The translations under genes and the position numbers were made by a program. Shown one piece after another: positions 38,940-48,523 of a stretch of DNA of 64,000 nt. Within the stretch, counting starts at the first letter, position 1, and the number at the start of each line of letters is the position of its first letter. Source of the DNA: Roseicyclus sp. (GTDB lineage Bacteria > Pseudomonadota > Alphaproteobacteria > Rhodobacterales > Rhodobacteraceae); contig NZ_JAGYJN010000001.1 in NCBI RefSeq assembly GCF_018402035.1, forward strand, positions 496,001 through 560,000, read 5' to 3'. The notes beneath the pieces are model-generated. The model saw only the letters and a list, made by a program, of their open reading frames with translations, was not told where the DNA came from and did not search any database.

Positions 38940-39169
38940 GGATGCATCTCCACCCGGTAGCTTTCGATCACCGTATTGGCCAAGAGCTTCTCGCACATCG
39001 CGGTCACATCGGCCTGGGTCGTGCCTTGGGCCAGATCAAGCTCGATCACCTTGCCTTGGCGCACGCCTGCCACACCGTCAAAGCCAAGGCTGCCCAGCGC
39101 GGATTTCACCGCCTCGCCCTGCGGGTCGAGAACGCCCGATTTCAACATCACGGTCACGGTGGCCTTCAT
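38936..39169 (-). CDS. purS: Phosphoribosylformylglycinamidine synthase subunit PurS
   Basis: The 77-residue subunit links the glutaminase PurQ to the synthetase PurL. The sequence matches the family throughout ([20 protein letters not shown]). It overlaps purQ by four bases, indicating translational coupling and equal dosage, and follows purC by 57 bases. Confidence 0.96.
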   Translation of the reverse strand: MKATVTVMLKSGVLDPQGEAVKSALGSLGFDGVAGVRQGKVIELDLAQGTTQADVTAMCEKLLANTVIESYRVEMHP

Positions 39170-39226
39170 CTGACCCTTCCCTTCATCTTTCGCAAAATAC
39201 GCAACCGCCGCATGCGCGGCGGGGCG

Positions 39227-39988
39227 TCAGTTGATCAGCGTGGGCTTGGTGACACCCGTCTCGCGCTGCGGCAAGACACCCAGACGGCGCGCCACCTCGG
39301 TATAGGCATCAGTCAAATTGCCCAGATCGCGACGGAACACATCCTTGTCGAGCTTTTGGCCCGTTTCCATGTCCCACAAGCGGCAGCTATCGGGGCTGAT
39401 CTCATCGGCGATGATGAGCCGCATATAATCATTGTCCCAGATGCGGCCGATCTCGATCTTGAAATCCACCAGCTTGATGCCGACGCCCAGCATGAGCCCC
39501 GACAAGAAATCATTCACGCGCAGCGCAAGGCTGATCATGTCGTCCATGTCTTGTTGGCTGGCCCAGCCGAAGGCGATGATATGCTCTTCGCTGACCATCG
39601 GATCGCCTAGCGCGTCGTTCTTGAAATAGAACTCCACGATCGGACGGGGCAGCGGTGTGCCCTCTTCGATACCGAGCCGCTTGGAAATGGAACCGGCCGC
39701 GACATTGCGCACGACCACTTCGAGCGGGATGATCTCGACTGCGCGGATCAGCTGTTCGCGCATGTTGAGTCGGCGGATGAAATGCGTGGGCACGCCCACC
39801 GCGTTCAGCCCAGTCATAAAGAACTCGGACAGGCGGTTGTTGAGCACGCCCTTACCCTCGACGGTCGCACGCTTTTCGGCGTTGAACGCAGTGGCATCAT
39901 CCTTGAAATACTGCACCAAAGTACCGGGCTCGGGGCCTTCATAGAGGATCTTGGCCTTGCCTTCGTAGACCTTTTTGCGACGTGCCAT
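39227..39988 (-). CDS. purC: Phosphoribosylaminoimidazole-succinocarboxamide synthase (SAICAR synthase)
   Basis: The 253-residue enzyme joins CAIR and aspartate in purine synthesis. Family motifs are [28 protein letters not shown] and [13 protein letters not shown] ribosome-binding site lies 6 bases before the ATG. It heads the purC-purS-purQ operon. The 171-base region upstream, shared with the divergent zeta-subunit gene, must contain the promoters. Confidence 0.97.
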   Translation of the reverse strand: MARRKKVYEGKAKILYEGPEPGTLVQYFKDDATAFNAEKRATVEGKGVLNNRLSEFFMTGLNAVGVPTHFIRRLNMREQLIRAVEIIPLEVVVRNVAAGSISKRLGIEEGTPLPRPIVEFYFKNDALGDPMVSEEHIIAFGWASQQDMDDMISLALRVNDFLSGLMLGVGIKLVDFKIEIGRIWDNDYMRLIIADEISPDSCRLWDMETGQKLDKDVFRRDLGNLTDAYTEVARRLGVLPQRETGVTKPTLIN

Positions 39989-40159
39989 GCTGTCTCCGGG
40001 GTCGATGGGGCGCGGCGGGTTGCTCGCCTCGCATCTTTGAGGCGGCTATAGGGCAAAGCGCGCTGTGTCGCAAGCGACGCGCCGGATCGGCGCTTGCGGC
40101 CCCTGCACACCCCCCCTTAAGATCGTGTCCAACAGCTGTGCATCGTGATGGAGAGTAAA

Positions 40160-40474
40160 ATGACCACCTTTGACGACCGCGAAAACGCCTTCGAAAACAA
40201 GTTCGCCCATGATCAAGAGATGCAGTTTCGCGCCGAGGCACGGCGCAACAAGCTGATGGGTCTGTGGGTGGCCGATATCTTGGGCAAAACGGGCGACGAC
40301 GCCGAGGCCTATGCCAAAGAGGTTGTCAAATCCGATTTCGAGGAAGCCGGCCATGAGGACGTCATGCGCAAGCTGCTGGCCGATCTGGGCGACCGCGTTC
40401 CCGAGGCCGATCTGCGCGCCAAATACGACGCGCTTTTGGCCGTGGCCAAGTCGCAGTTGATGACTGAGATCTAA
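40160..40474 (+). CDS. F1Fo-ATPase inhibitor subunit zeta (DUF1476)
   Basis: The 104-residue protein matches the alphaproteobacterial zeta subunit first described in Paracoccus denitrificans. It has an inhibitory N-terminal helix (M-T-T-F-D-D-R-E-N-A-F-E-N-K-F-A) and a four-helix body (N-K-L-M-G-L-W-V-A-D, K-S-D-F-E-E-A-G-H-E-D-V). The N-terminal helix inserts into F1 and blocks ATP hydrolysis while allowing synthesis. The ATG at 40160 follows a GGAGAG site; an earlier in-frame GTG at 40145 is less likely. It is far from the atp operon, as is usual for this gene. Confidence 0.93.
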   Translation: MTTFDDRENAFENKFAHDQEMQFRAEARRNKLMGLWVADILGKTGDDAEAYAKEVVKSDFEEAGHEDVMRKLLADLGDRVPEADLRAKYDALLAVAKSQLMTEI

Positions 40475-40497
40475 GCGCTTTTCCGCCTGCGATCATG

Positions 40498-40525
40498 CGG
40501 CCCTGCCAGAAGGCGGGGCCGATTT
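40498..40525 (+). terminator. Probable terminator after the zeta-subunit gene
   Basis: CGGCCC and GCC (40498-40507, one T bulge) pair with GGC and GGGCCG (40512-40521) around an AGAA loop, followed by ATTTG. The T-run is short, so strength is uncertain. Confidence 0.65.
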
Positions 40526-40531
40526 GCGTTT

Positions 40532-40554
40532 GATCATGAAAATGATTCATGATC
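40532..40554. promoter_or_regulatory. Perfect 9-bp inverted repeat upstream of the homocysteine methyltransferase
   Basis: GATCATGAA (40532-40540), spacer AATGA, TTCATGATC (40546-40554). It is A/T-rich compared with its surroundings and ends 84 bp before the start codon at 40639. It is a candidate binding site for a methionine/SAH-responsive regulator, but the regulator is not identified. Confidence 0.5.
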
Positions 40555-40638
40555 GTCATGCATATTTTGCGCCTTGTTCATATCGTGGCGCGGGTCCATG
40601 TGGGCCACGCGCGCGATCTTGCCCAAGGAGTGACCCCA

Positions 40639-41655
<1,017 letters not shown>

Positions 41656-41799
41656 AGCCAGACCAAAAGCGGCGCGCATGGGCCGGGGCGTCGCCCCATG
41701 TCTGGGCGATGTCGCAATTCGACATTCCGACGCTGCGATTTGCACTAGGACAAGAACGTGACGCGCAAGGCGCGGGGCAGTGCCACAGGAGACGCACCC

Positions 41800-42507
41800 A
41801 TGTCCGATGACAGTGATGACATCATCCTTTCCGAGCTCGCCGATGACGAGCTGGTCAGCCAGATGTATGACGACCTCTATGATGGCCTGAAGGAAGAGAT
41901 CGAAGAATCGGTCAATATCCTGCTGGAACGTGGTTGGACGCCTTATGACATTCTGACCAAGGCCTTGGTCGGTGGCATGACCGTGGTGGGCAACGATTTC
42001 CGCGACGGGATCTTGTTCGTGCCCGAAGTGCTGATGGCCGCCAATGCGATGAAGGGCGGGATGGCGATTCTCAAGCCGCTTCTGGTTGAGACCGGCGCGC
42101 CGCGCATCGGCAAGATGGTGATCGGCACGGTTAAGGGCGACATCCACGATATCGGCAAGAACCTTGTCGGCATGATGATGGAAGGCGCAGGCTTTGAAGT
42201 GGTTGATCTCGGCATCAACAATGCCGTTGAAAATTACCTGAATGCGTTGGAATCCGAAGGGGCCGATATCCTTGGCATGTCCGCCCTTCTGACCACGACC
42301 ATGCCCTATATGAAGGTCGTGATCGACACGATGAAGGATAAGGGCATTCGCGACGACTATATCATCTTGGTCGGTGGCGCGCCCTTGAACGAGGAATTCG
42401 GCCGCGCGATCGGTGCCGATGCCTATTGCCGCGATGCCGCCGTGGCGGTGGAAACGGCCAAGGAGTTCGTGCTGCGCCGCCATAACCAAATGGCCGCGCG
42501 CGCCTGA
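41800..42507 (+). CDS. Corrinoid (B12)-binding protein of a methyltransferase system
   Basis: The 235-residue protein has a helical cap domain (about residues 20-100) and a Rossmann-like B12 domain with the base-off/His-on motif D114-I-H116-D-I-G119; His116 ligates cobalt. G-M-S-A-L-L-T-T-T and V-G-G-A-P-L-N complete the signature. The start at 41800 follows GGAG. It carries the methyl group between a methyl donor protein and the homocysteine methyltransferase encoded just upstream. The pterin-binding and reactivation domains of normal MetH are not in this window. Confidence 0.92.
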   Translation: MSDDSDDIILSELADDELVSQMYDDLYDGLKEEIEESVNILLERGWTPYDILTKALVGGMTVVGNDFRDGILFVPEVLMAANAMKGGMAILKPLLVETGAPRIGKMVIGTVKGDIHDIGKNLVGMMMEGAGFEVVDLGINNAVENYLNALESEGADILGMSALLTTTMPYMKVVIDTMKDKGIRDDYIILVGGAPLNEEFGRAIGADAYCRDAAVAVETAKEFVLRRHNQMAARA

Positions 42508-42534
42508 TCTTGGGCGCGACCCCGCCAAAGTTTC

Positions 42535-42570
42535 ACGGCCCGGTCCAGCAGACCGGGCCGTTTCTTTTTG
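42535..42570 (+). terminator. Strong terminator after the corrinoid protein gene
   Basis: ACGGCCCGGTC (42535-42545) pairs perfectly with GACCGGGCCGT (42551-42561) around CAGCA, followed by TTCTTTTT. It ends the methyltransferase/corrinoid operon. Confidence 0.95.
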
Positions 42571-42664
42571 CACGACCGCGCGCCCCCTTGCGCTTTGTCA
42601 TGGGCCGGCGTTTGCTGCGCGCCATGACCGGCCTGATCACCCCGCCCTGCCCTATGCGTGCAAG

Positions 42665-43555
42665 ATGATGCCATCGCGCGATATCGCCCTTGTGCTGGTG
42701 GTGATCCTTGCTTGGGGGTCGAATTTCACCGGCATGAAGCTGGCGCTGGAGGAATTGCCGCCGCTTTTGTTCGTGGGTTTGCGCTTTGCAATTCTCATCC
42801 CGCTCTTGTTCCTGTTTCCCCGCCCGGCAAGCTGGCCTGCGATCATCGCCGTGGGCGCGCTGATCAACATGGGGCAATTCGCGTTTCTTTTCAGCGGATT
42901 GACGGCAGGGACCAGCGCCGGGCTTGCCTCGCTCATCATTCAAAGCCAAGTGCCAATGACGATCATCATGGCATGGGCGGCCTTTGGTGAGCGGGTGACG
43001 CTGGTGCAAGGCTTGGGGATCGGGCTTGCGGTCTTGGGTCTTGCGCTCTTTGGGCTGATCTCGGGCGGCAATATTACGCTTCTGGGTCTGGGCCTGATCT
43101 TGTGCGGGGCGCTGTGCTGGGCGATTGGCAATCTGGTGCTGCGCCGCCTGCCCGGTGTGGACATGCTGGCGCTGTTTCTTTGGGCATGTCTCGTGCCACC
43201 GCTGCCAATGCTGGGGATGTCGGTCTTGATCGAAACCGACGCACCCTTTGCGACAATTGCCGCGCTCAGCCTGAAAGGTTGGTTGGCGGTGATCTATGTG
43301 GCGCTGATCTCGACCGTGGTGGGCTATTCGATCTGGGGCACGCTGATGTCGCGCCATCGCGCGGCACAGGTCACGCCCTTTGCGCTGATGATCCCGCTGG
43401 TGGGCATGGGCACGGCGGCCATTGTTTTGGGCGAACGCATCACCGGGGCCGAGGCGCTGGCGGGCGCCGTGGTTCTGGCGGGGCTTGTGCTTGCCGTTCT
43501 GGGGCCACGCTTTGTCGCGGCAAGGGCTTTGCGCCGTGGCCCACCTCAGGCATAA
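42665..43555 (+). CDS. DMT-superfamily (EamA) transporter
   Basis: The 296-residue protein has ten hydrophobic helices in two EamA repeats. The first repeat begins V-I-L-A-W-G-S-N-F-T-G-M-K and the second has C-G-A-L-C-W-A-I-G-N-L-V-L-R-R. This is the architecture of small-metabolite exporters such as YdcZ/EamA. The start is one of two adjacent ATGs at 42665/42668. The DUF1638 gene begins 7 bases after the stop, so they form an operon separated from the corrinoid gene by a strong terminator. Substrate unknown. Confidence 0.88.
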   Translation: MMPSRDIALVLVVILAWGSNFTGMKLALEELPPLLFVGLRFAILIPLLFLFPRPASWPAIIAVGALINMGQFAFLFSGLTAGTSAGLASLIIQSQVPMTIIMAWAAFGERVTLVQGLGIGLAVLGLALFGLISGGNITLLGLGLILCGALCWAIGNLVLRRLPGVDMLALFLWACLVPPLPMLGMSVLIETDAPFATIAALSLKGWLAVIYVALISTVVGYSIWGTLMSRHRAAQVTPFALMIPLVGMGTAAIVLGERITGAEALAGAVVLAGLVLAVLGPRFVAARALRRGPPQA

Positions 43556-43562
43556 CATCGGC

Positions 43563-44192
43563 ATGACCATGATCGACGATGAAACCCTGCTTGAGACTGG
43601 CCTTGCCCCTGAGGGGCGGGGCCCTGTGCTGTTAATCGGCTGCGGGGCGTTGGCGCGCGAAATCTTGGACCTCAAATCTGCCAATGGATGGGATCATCTT
43701 GATCTGCACTGCCTGCCCGCGATCTTGCACAACCACCCCGAGCGGATCCCCGAAGCCGTTGAGACAGCCGTGACCGCGCGCAGTGCCGATTACGCGCAGG
43801 TCTTTGTGCTTTACGCCGATTGCGGCACGGGCGGGCTGTTGCAGGCCGTCTGCGAACGGCTGGGTGTTGGCATGCTGAAGGGGCCGCATTGCTACAGCTT
43901 TTTCGAGGGCAACACGGTCTTTGCCGCGCGTGACGAGATGACGGCCTTTTACCTGACCGATTTCTTGGTGCGCCAATTTGATGCTTTCGTCACCAAGCCC
44001 TTGGGCCTCGACCGCTTTCCGCAACTGCGCGACATGTATTTCGGAAACTACACCAAGCTGGTCTATCAGGCCCAGACGGATGATCCAGAACTTACAGAAA
44101 AAGCAAAGGCTTGCGCAGCGTTCTTGAAGCTTGACTTCGAGCGGCGCTTGACCGGCTACGGCGATCTGGAAGTGGCGATGTCGCAGCTTTGA
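43563..44192 (+). CDS. DUF1638 domain-containing protein
   Basis: The 209-residue soluble protein has the DUF1638 motifs: L-L-I-G-C-G-A-L-A-R-E near the start, L-P-A-I-L-H-N-H-P-E, V-L-Y-A-D-C-G-T-G-G and H-C-Y-S-F-F-E-G. Conserved Cys and His residues in these motifs suggest a metal or cofactor site. DUF1638 genes often sit with corrinoid methyltransferase genes in other bacteria, and here one lies 1 kb from such a pair. It is co-transcribed with the DMT transporter (7-base gap). A role in corrinoid protein activation is inferred, not shown. Confidence 0.85.
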   Translation: MTMIDDETLLETGLAPEGRGPVLLIGCGALAREILDLKSANGWDHLDLHCLPAILHNHPERIPEAVETAVTARSADYAQVFVLYADCGTGGLLQAVCERLGVGMLKGPHCYSFFEGNTVFAARDEMTAFYLTDFLVRQFDAFVTKPLGLDRFPQLRDMYFGNYTKLVYQAQTDDPELTEKAKACAAFLKLDFERRLTGYGDLEVAMSQL

Positions 44193-44198
44193 GGGTGA

Positions 44199-44216
44199 GG
44201 AAATCTGCAGATTTCC
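44199..44216. repeat. 18-bp perfect palindrome after DUF1638 gene
   Basis: GGAAATCTG is followed by its reverse complement, seven bases after the DUF1638 stop and three bases before the 22-bp palindrome. It is a probable part of a compound terminator between convergent genes. Confidence 0.6.
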
Positions 44217-44219
44217 CAT

Positions 44220-44241
44220 GCGAAAAACCCGGGTTTTTCGC
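44220..44241. repeat. 22-bp perfect palindrome, copy 2 (terminator-like)
   Basis: This is identical over all 22 bases to 12343-12364 (GCGAAAAACCC plus reverse complement). It lies between the converging DUF1638 and sufE genes, four bases from the sufE stop, so a bidirectional terminator role is likely. Confidence 0.75.
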
Positions 44242-44245
44242 CGCC

Positions 44246-44674
44246 CTAGCCGGAAATCGCCTCGGCGGCGACGCTGCGGATCCGCTCTACCATTGCGCGC
44301 ACCCCGTTCGAGCGCTGCGCCGACAGGTGATCGTTCAGCCCCAGCCGTGCCAGTTCTGCACCGGCATCAACGAGCAAGACCTCGGTCAAATGCAACCCAT
44401 CGTAAAGCGCATGCAAGACCGCGATCAGCCCGCGCACGATCATCGCATCGCTTTCGCCTTGGAAATGGAACACCGCGCCTGCCCCCTGCCCCTCGATCTG
44501 CGGCAAGATCCATACCTGAGAGGCGCAGCCATCGACCTTGGTCGCGGGCACCTTGAAGGCATCATCAAGCGGGGCCATCGCGCGGCCCAGATCGATGACA
44601 TGGCGATAACGCTCTTCCCAATCTTCGAGGAATTCAAAGGTTTCGGCGATCTCTTCGAAGGCGGCGCTTGCCAT
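44246..44674 (-). CDS. sufE: SufE-family sulfur acceptor protein
   Basis: The 142-residue protein accepts persulfide sulfur from a cysteine desulfurase for iron-sulfur cluster assembly. The acceptor is Cys50 in K-V-D-G-C-A-S-Q-V-W. The family end motif (L-S-A-Q-R-S-N-G-V-R-A-M) is present. The gene is alone, away from any suf operon. It is convergent with DUF1638 and divergent from the lipoprotein gene. Confidence 0.95.
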   Translation of the reverse strand: MASAAFEEIAETFEFLEDWEERYRHVIDLGRAMAPLDDAFKVPATKVDGCASQVWILPQIEGQGAGAVFHFQGESDAMIVRGLIAVLHALYDGLHLTEVLLVDAGAELARLGLNDHLSAQRSNGVRAMVERIRSVAAEAISG

Positions 44675-44805
44675 CTTTGCGCTCTCCTATTGGGTTATGC
44701 CTGCCCCCCTGACCTATGCAAGGCGCGCGCGAAGGTCCAGAGGCGGCTTTCCTTCACACCCATCCTGCGCTAGCACAGGGGCGTGACCGACCGACGGAGT
44801 GCCAC

Positions 44806-45255
44806 ATGCTGCGCGTGATCCTTGCCCTTGCCCTGCTGACAAGCCTTGCTGCCTGCGGCACGCGGCTTAACCCGTTCAACTGGTTCGGCGAGACCCGCGA
44901 AGAGCGTGTGCGCGCAGCAGAACCCGTATCTGAAAATCCGCTGGACCGTCGCTTTCTGGTGGCAGAGGTCGTGGGACTCGCCATTGACCCGACGCCGCAG
45001 GGCGCGATCCTGCGCGCCACAGGCCGCCCCCAAACCCAAGGCTATTGGGAGGCAGATCTGGTCGAGGTTGCCCGCGAAAATGGCGCCTTGATCTATGAAT
45101 TTCGCCTATTTCCGCCGCCGTCACCCACACCATCCGGCACGCCGCAATCGCGCGAAGTCATCACCGGGCTGGAATTGTCGCATTTCGCCTTGCAGGGCAT
45201 CCGCACGATCACCGTGGTGGGGGCCGAGAACCGGCAGACCGTCACCCGCCGGTAA
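44806..45255 (+). CDS. Small lipoprotein of unknown function
   Basis: The 149-residue protein starts at the ATG at 44806 (GGAG site upstream) with a signal peptide ending in the lipobox L-A-A-C, so the mature protein begins at Cys17. The rest is polar with one proline-rich stretch (P-P-P-S-P-T-P-S-G-T-P). I recognise no domain. It is convergent with rnd with a 6-base gap. Confidence 0.75.
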   Translation: MLRVILALALLTSLAACGTRLNPFNWFGETREERVRAAEPVSENPLDRRFLVAEVVGLAIDPTPQGAILRATGRPQTQGYWEADLVEVARENGALIYEFRLFPPPSPTPSGTPQSREVITGLELSHFALQGIRTITVVGAENRQTVTRR

Positions 45256-45261
45256 GCCGCA

Positions 45262-46422
45262 TTACACCTTGACGATCTTGACCCGGTCGCCCTTGGCGGA
45301 AAGCGCGATCTCACCGCGCACAAGGCGCAGCGCGTCATTGCCAAAAACTTCGCGCCGCCAGCCTGTTGCCCAGATCCCGTTGTGATCGCCGCAAGCGATA
45401 TCGTCGAGGTCGGCGGAGGAGGCGATGAGCTTGGTGGCAACGCCCGCCTCTTCGGCCTTGGCCTTGAGCAAGACGCGCAACAAATCGGCCAGCGCGCTGT
45501 TGAGGTTCGAGCGGTCGCGCCCCTCGGGCATCTCGGGCTGACGCTCGGCTGGCATCTCGAGCCCAGCCACCACCGCCGCGACCAGACCTTCGGCAATCTC
45601 GCCCTTGCGCGCATCGCGCAGCAATAGCCGCGATTTCGACAGATCGGCCAAGCTGCGCGGCTTGGTCGAAGCAAGTTCGATCAGCGCGTCATCCTTGATC
45701 ACCCGGCTTCGGGGGATGTTCTTTTGCTGGGCATAGCGCTCGCGGAAGGCGGCCAATTCCTTGGCGATGCCCAAGGTGCGCCCGGAACTCGTGCGCAGCT
45801 TCAGCCTTTGCCATGCGTCTTCAGGATCGACGATGTAACTCGAGGCATCGGTAAGCTGCGCCAATTCCTCTTCCAGCCATTGGGTGCGCCCGGTGCGCGC
45901 CAACTCGGCCCTGAGATATTCGTAGATCTGGCGCAGATGGGTCACATCGGCCAGCGCATAGGTCTTTTGCGCGTCACTCAAGGGGCGGCGTGACCAATCC
46001 GTAAAGCGCGAGGATTTGTCGAGATTGGCGCGCGCGATCTTGCGCACCAATGTCTCGTATCCCACCTGATCGCCAAAGCCACAGACCATCGCCGCGACCT
46101 GCGTGTCGAACAGCGGGCTTGGCACAACACCCCCCTCGACATGAAAGATTTCAAGGTCTTGGCGTGCGGCGTGGAACACCTTGATGACATTGGGATTGCG
46201 AAACAGCGCGTAAAGCGGATCGAGCGAGAGCCCCTCGGCCAGCGGGTCGACCAAGACGGCCTCGCCGTCGCCTTGCCCCGGCAACGCAAGCTGCACCAAG
46301 CAAAGCTGTGCAAAATAGGTCCGCTCGCGCAGGAATTCCGTATCGACGGTGACATAGGGCGCATGTTCAGCCTTGGAACAAAACGCCGCCAGCGCCTCGG
46401 TGGTTGTCAAGATCTCGGTCAA
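45262..46422 (-). CDS. rnd: Ribonuclease D
   Basis: This 3'-5' exoribonuclease trims tRNA and other small RNAs. The DEDDy catalytic residues are visible: D and E in V-D-T-E-F-L-R-E-R, D in A-A-R-Q-D-L-E-I-F, and the Y...D pair in Y-A-L-A-D-V-T-H-L-R. An HRDC domain follows from about residue 200. The frame is open to 46509, with an ATG at 46470 and a farther one at 46509. A TTG at 46422 gives 386 residues, the normal length, so I prefer it, but the start is uncertain. Confidence 0.9.
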   Translation of the reverse strand: MTEILTTTEALAAFCSKAEHAPYVTVDTEFLRERTYFAQLCLVQLALPGQGDGEAVLVDPLAEGLSLDPLYALFRNPNVIKVFHAARQDLEIFHVEGGVVPSPLFDTQVAAMVCGFGDQVGYETLVRKIARANLDKSSRFTDWSRRPLSDAQKTYALADVTHLRQIYEYLRAELARTGRTQWLEEELAQLTDASSYIVDPEDAWQRLKLRTSSGRTLGIAKELAAFRERYAQQKNIPRSRVIKDDALIELASTKPRSLADLSKSRLLLRDARKGEIAEGLVAAVVAGLEMPAERQPEMPEGRDRSNLNSALADLLRVLLKAKAEEAGVATKLIASSADLDDIACGDHNGIWATGWRREVFGNDALRLVRGEIALSAKGDRVKIVKV

Positions 46423-46563
46423 TGCAGTGGTCTTTTTCGCCACCCGCCATGGCACGGGCCAAATCCGCATAGGCGAGGCGCGCGGGAAAGAAAAGGGGCC
46501 GCGTGCCACCGCCCTGCGCGCGTTTGGCCCTGCCGGCCCCGGTCCGACAGCGCCTAGGCTGCC

Positions 46564-46992
46564 TTAATCGGCGAAAAGCGCGCGGATATCGCGGGTCATT
46601 TGCCCGCGCAGTTGCGCCATCTCTCCGGGTGAGAGGCGGGCATCGAGCACATCGAAGACCCCGCTGATTGCGCCTGCGATATCCTCGGGCGGCTCGGGGC
46701 CGAAGATCGCCACGACACGGGCGATGAAGTCATCCTTGTCGCGGATCGCGGCAGGCATGCTTGAGGGGTTGTAGCCCTCGTAAAAAATGCCGCGCACAAA
46801 GATCGGCAATTGCGCCGACAGATGCGCGGCGCTGTCGGGGGTCAACTGATCGCGCAGCGCATGCAACACCGCGCGCAACAGGCGATAGGCGCGCTGCTTG
46901 TTGACCAGCCCCACACGGTAATCGACCTCGTTGATCCAGATATTGGCCTGTTGCACGGATTCGTCGATGATCTTTAACCCAAGCGCGCTCAT
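46564..46992 (-). CDS. DUF2267 domain-containing protein
   Basis: The 142-residue protein is all-helical and matches DUF2267: a tandem of similar halves with A-Y-R-L-L-R-A-V-L-H-A-L-R-D-Q-L and V-F-D-V-L-D-A-R-L-S-P-G-E-M. The L-P-I-F-V-R-G-I-F-Y-E-G-Y segment is typical. The function of the family is unknown. It is divergent from the first gap gene with a 236-base intergenic region that holds LacI-type sites. Confidence 0.87.
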   Translation of the reverse strand: MSALGLKIIDESVQQANIWINEVDYRVGLVNKQRAYRLLRAVLHALRDQLTPDSAAHLSAQLPIFVRGIFYEGYNPSSMPAAIRDKDDFIARVVAIFGPEPPEDIAGAISGVFDVLDARLSPGEMAQLRGQMTRDIRALFAD

Positions 46993-47094
46993 CTGCCTTG
47001 CTCCTTCATGTCGGTGCGATCATGCCGCCGGGGACAGGAAATCATGGCCATCGCATGCGCGCCTTGATCTTGATCACTGGGCCATTGCGGGGCG

Positions 47095-47139
47095 TGTTAG
47101 CGCAAACCCGCGATGTTGACGCTAACGGTTACGCTAACA
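47095..47139. promoter_or_regulatory. Cluster of LacI-type (CceR-like) sites upstream of the first gap gene
   Basis: Three overlapping or adjacent matches to TGTTAnCGnTAACA occur at 47095-47108, 47114-47127 and 47126-47139, with two or three mismatches each. The second and third contain the direct repeat ACGCTAAC. The region lies about 90-130 bp before the gap start. LacI-family CceR controls central carbon genes in Rhodobacter, and this resembles its site as I recall it. Confidence 0.5.
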
Positions 47140-47228
47140 TCCGGAATTGCGACGATTTTTCCTTGGCCAATGCGGCATGCTTGGGTATGCGAAGCAAAGA
47201 CTTCGCGCGACAAACCATGAGGCTTGGC

Positions 47229-48233
47229 ATGACGATCACCCTTGGGATCAACGGTTTCGGACGGATCGGGCGCTGTACGCTCGCCCATATCACGGAAGCC
47301 GCGCGCAACGATGTGCAGGTGGTCAAGATCAACGCCACCGGCCCGATTGAGACCACCGCCCATCTTCTGCGCTATGACAGCGTGCATGGCCGTTTTCCCG
47401 GCGAGGTGCGCGTGCAGGGCGACACCATGGATCTGGGCCGTGGCCCGATGAAGGTGTTTTCAACCTATGATCCGGCCGAATTGGATTGGGAAGGCTGCGA
47501 TGTGGTGCTGGAATGCACCGGAAAGTTCAACAGCCGCGACGCCGCCGCCGTCCATCTGACGCGCGGGGCCAAGCGTGTGCTGGTCTCGGCACCCGCCAAG
47601 AATGCCGACAAGACCATCGTCTATGGTGTGAACCACCGCGAGCTTTTGGCCGAGCATCATGTCGTCTCGAACGGGTCTTGCACGACCAATTGCTTGGCCC
47701 CGATTGCCAAGGTTCTCAATGACGCGATTGGCATTGAGCGCGGGATTATGACAACGATCCACAGCTACACGGGCGACCAGCCCACGCTGGACCGCCGCCA
47801 TGACGATCTTTATCGCGCGCGCGCTGCCGCGATGGCGATGATCCCCACCTCGACCGGGGCGGCCAAAGCTCTCAAAGAGGTGCTGCCCGAGTTGGAAGGC
47901 CGCCTTGACGGCACATCGCTGCGCGTGCCCACACCCAATGTTTCTTGTGTCGATCTGACCTTCGAGGCCGGGCGCAGCGTGACGGTGCAAGATGTGAACG
48001 AGATCATGCGCGAAGCCGCCGAGGGACATATGCGCAGCGTCTTGTCCTATGACACCGAGCCCAAGGTCTCGATCGATTTCAACCATACGACATTCTCAGC
48101 CATCTTCGCCCCCGATCAGACCAAGGTCGTGGGCGGGCGCACCGTGCGCGTCTTGGCGTGGTACGATAACGAATGGGGCTTTTCGGCGCGCATGGCCGAT
48201 GTCTCGGCGGCGATGGGGCGTTTGCTGCACTGA
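47229..48233 (+). CDS. gap: Glyceraldehyde-3-phosphate dehydrogenase, paralogue 1 (Ala at the NAD-specificity position)
   Basis: The 334-residue enzyme oxidises glyceraldehyde 3-phosphate or works in reverse. The start at 47229 follows a GAGG site. The NAD fold begins [10 protein letters not shown], the catalytic cysteine is in S-N-G-S-C-T-T-N-C, and [10 protein letters not shown] follows. At the residue that selects NAD over NADP (usually Asp, in I-N-D) it has Ala36 (I-N-A-T-G-P), as in gluconeogenic NADP-using GapB of Bacillus. So it may use NADP and act mainly in gluconeogenesis. It heads the gap-smORF-gap-pgk-fba block. Confidence 0.95.
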   Translation: MTITLGINGFGRIGRCTLAHITEAARNDVQVVKINATGPIETTAHLLRYDSVHGRFPGEVRVQGDTMDLGRGPMKVFSTYDPAELDWEGCDVVLECTGKFNSRDAAAVHLTRGAKRVLVSAPAKNADKTIVYGVNHRELLAEHHVVSNGSCTTNCLAPIAKVLNDAIGIERGIMTTIHSYTGDQPTLDRRHDDLYRARAAAMAMIPTSTGAAKALKEVLPELEGRLDGTSLRVPTPNVSCVDLTFEAGRSVTVQDVNEIMREAAEGHMRSVLSYDTEPKVSIDFNHTTFSAIFAPDQTKVVGGRTVRVLAWYDNEWGFSARMADVSAAMGRLLH

Positions 48234-48256
48234 CCGCGCGGTGACGGCTGACCAAG

Positions 48257-48296
48257 ACCCGCGCGCTGCTTGATCGGTGGCGCGCGGGTTTTCTTT
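48257..48296 (+). terminator. Terminator after the first gap gene
   Basis: ACCCGCGCG (48257-48265) pairs with CGCGCGGGT (48281-48289) and is followed by TTTCTTTT. It implies the first gap gene is transcribed separately from the rest of the block. Confidence 0.85.
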
Positions 48297-48341
48297 TGCG
48301 CGCGCCCGTGCAAGGTTGCGCCCAGTGTAACGAGGGCGGTC

Positions 48342-48485
48342 ATGACCAACGGTTTGGCGATTTTCTTTGCAATCTCTATCGCGGTGTTCTTGGCCATCGA
48401 TGCCAGCCTCTTTGGCTGGGATGTATCACTCTCGCTGGCGCGGCGCTTTGCCGGTCTGCTCAACTGGATGGCCTTTTGGCGCTAA
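48342..48485 (+). CDS. Small single-pass membrane protein between the two gap genes
   Basis: The 47-residue ORF starts at an ATG preceded by GAGGG and encodes M-T-N-G, then a hydrophobic helix (about residues 5-24, I-F-F-A-I-S-I-A-V-F-L-A-I), then an amphipathic part with L-A-R-R-F and a C-terminal W-M-A-F-W-R. Such a composition is not expected by chance in a GC-rich spacer. It lies between a terminator and the operator of the second gap gene. Function is unknown; it may be a small inner-membrane regulator. Confidence 0.65.
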   Translation: MTNGLAIFFAISIAVFLAIDASLFGWDVSLSLARRFAGLLNWMAFWR

Positions 48486-48523
48486 CCCCTTCCCTTTTTT
48501 CCCGGTCTTGGTTAAAAGGTTTA

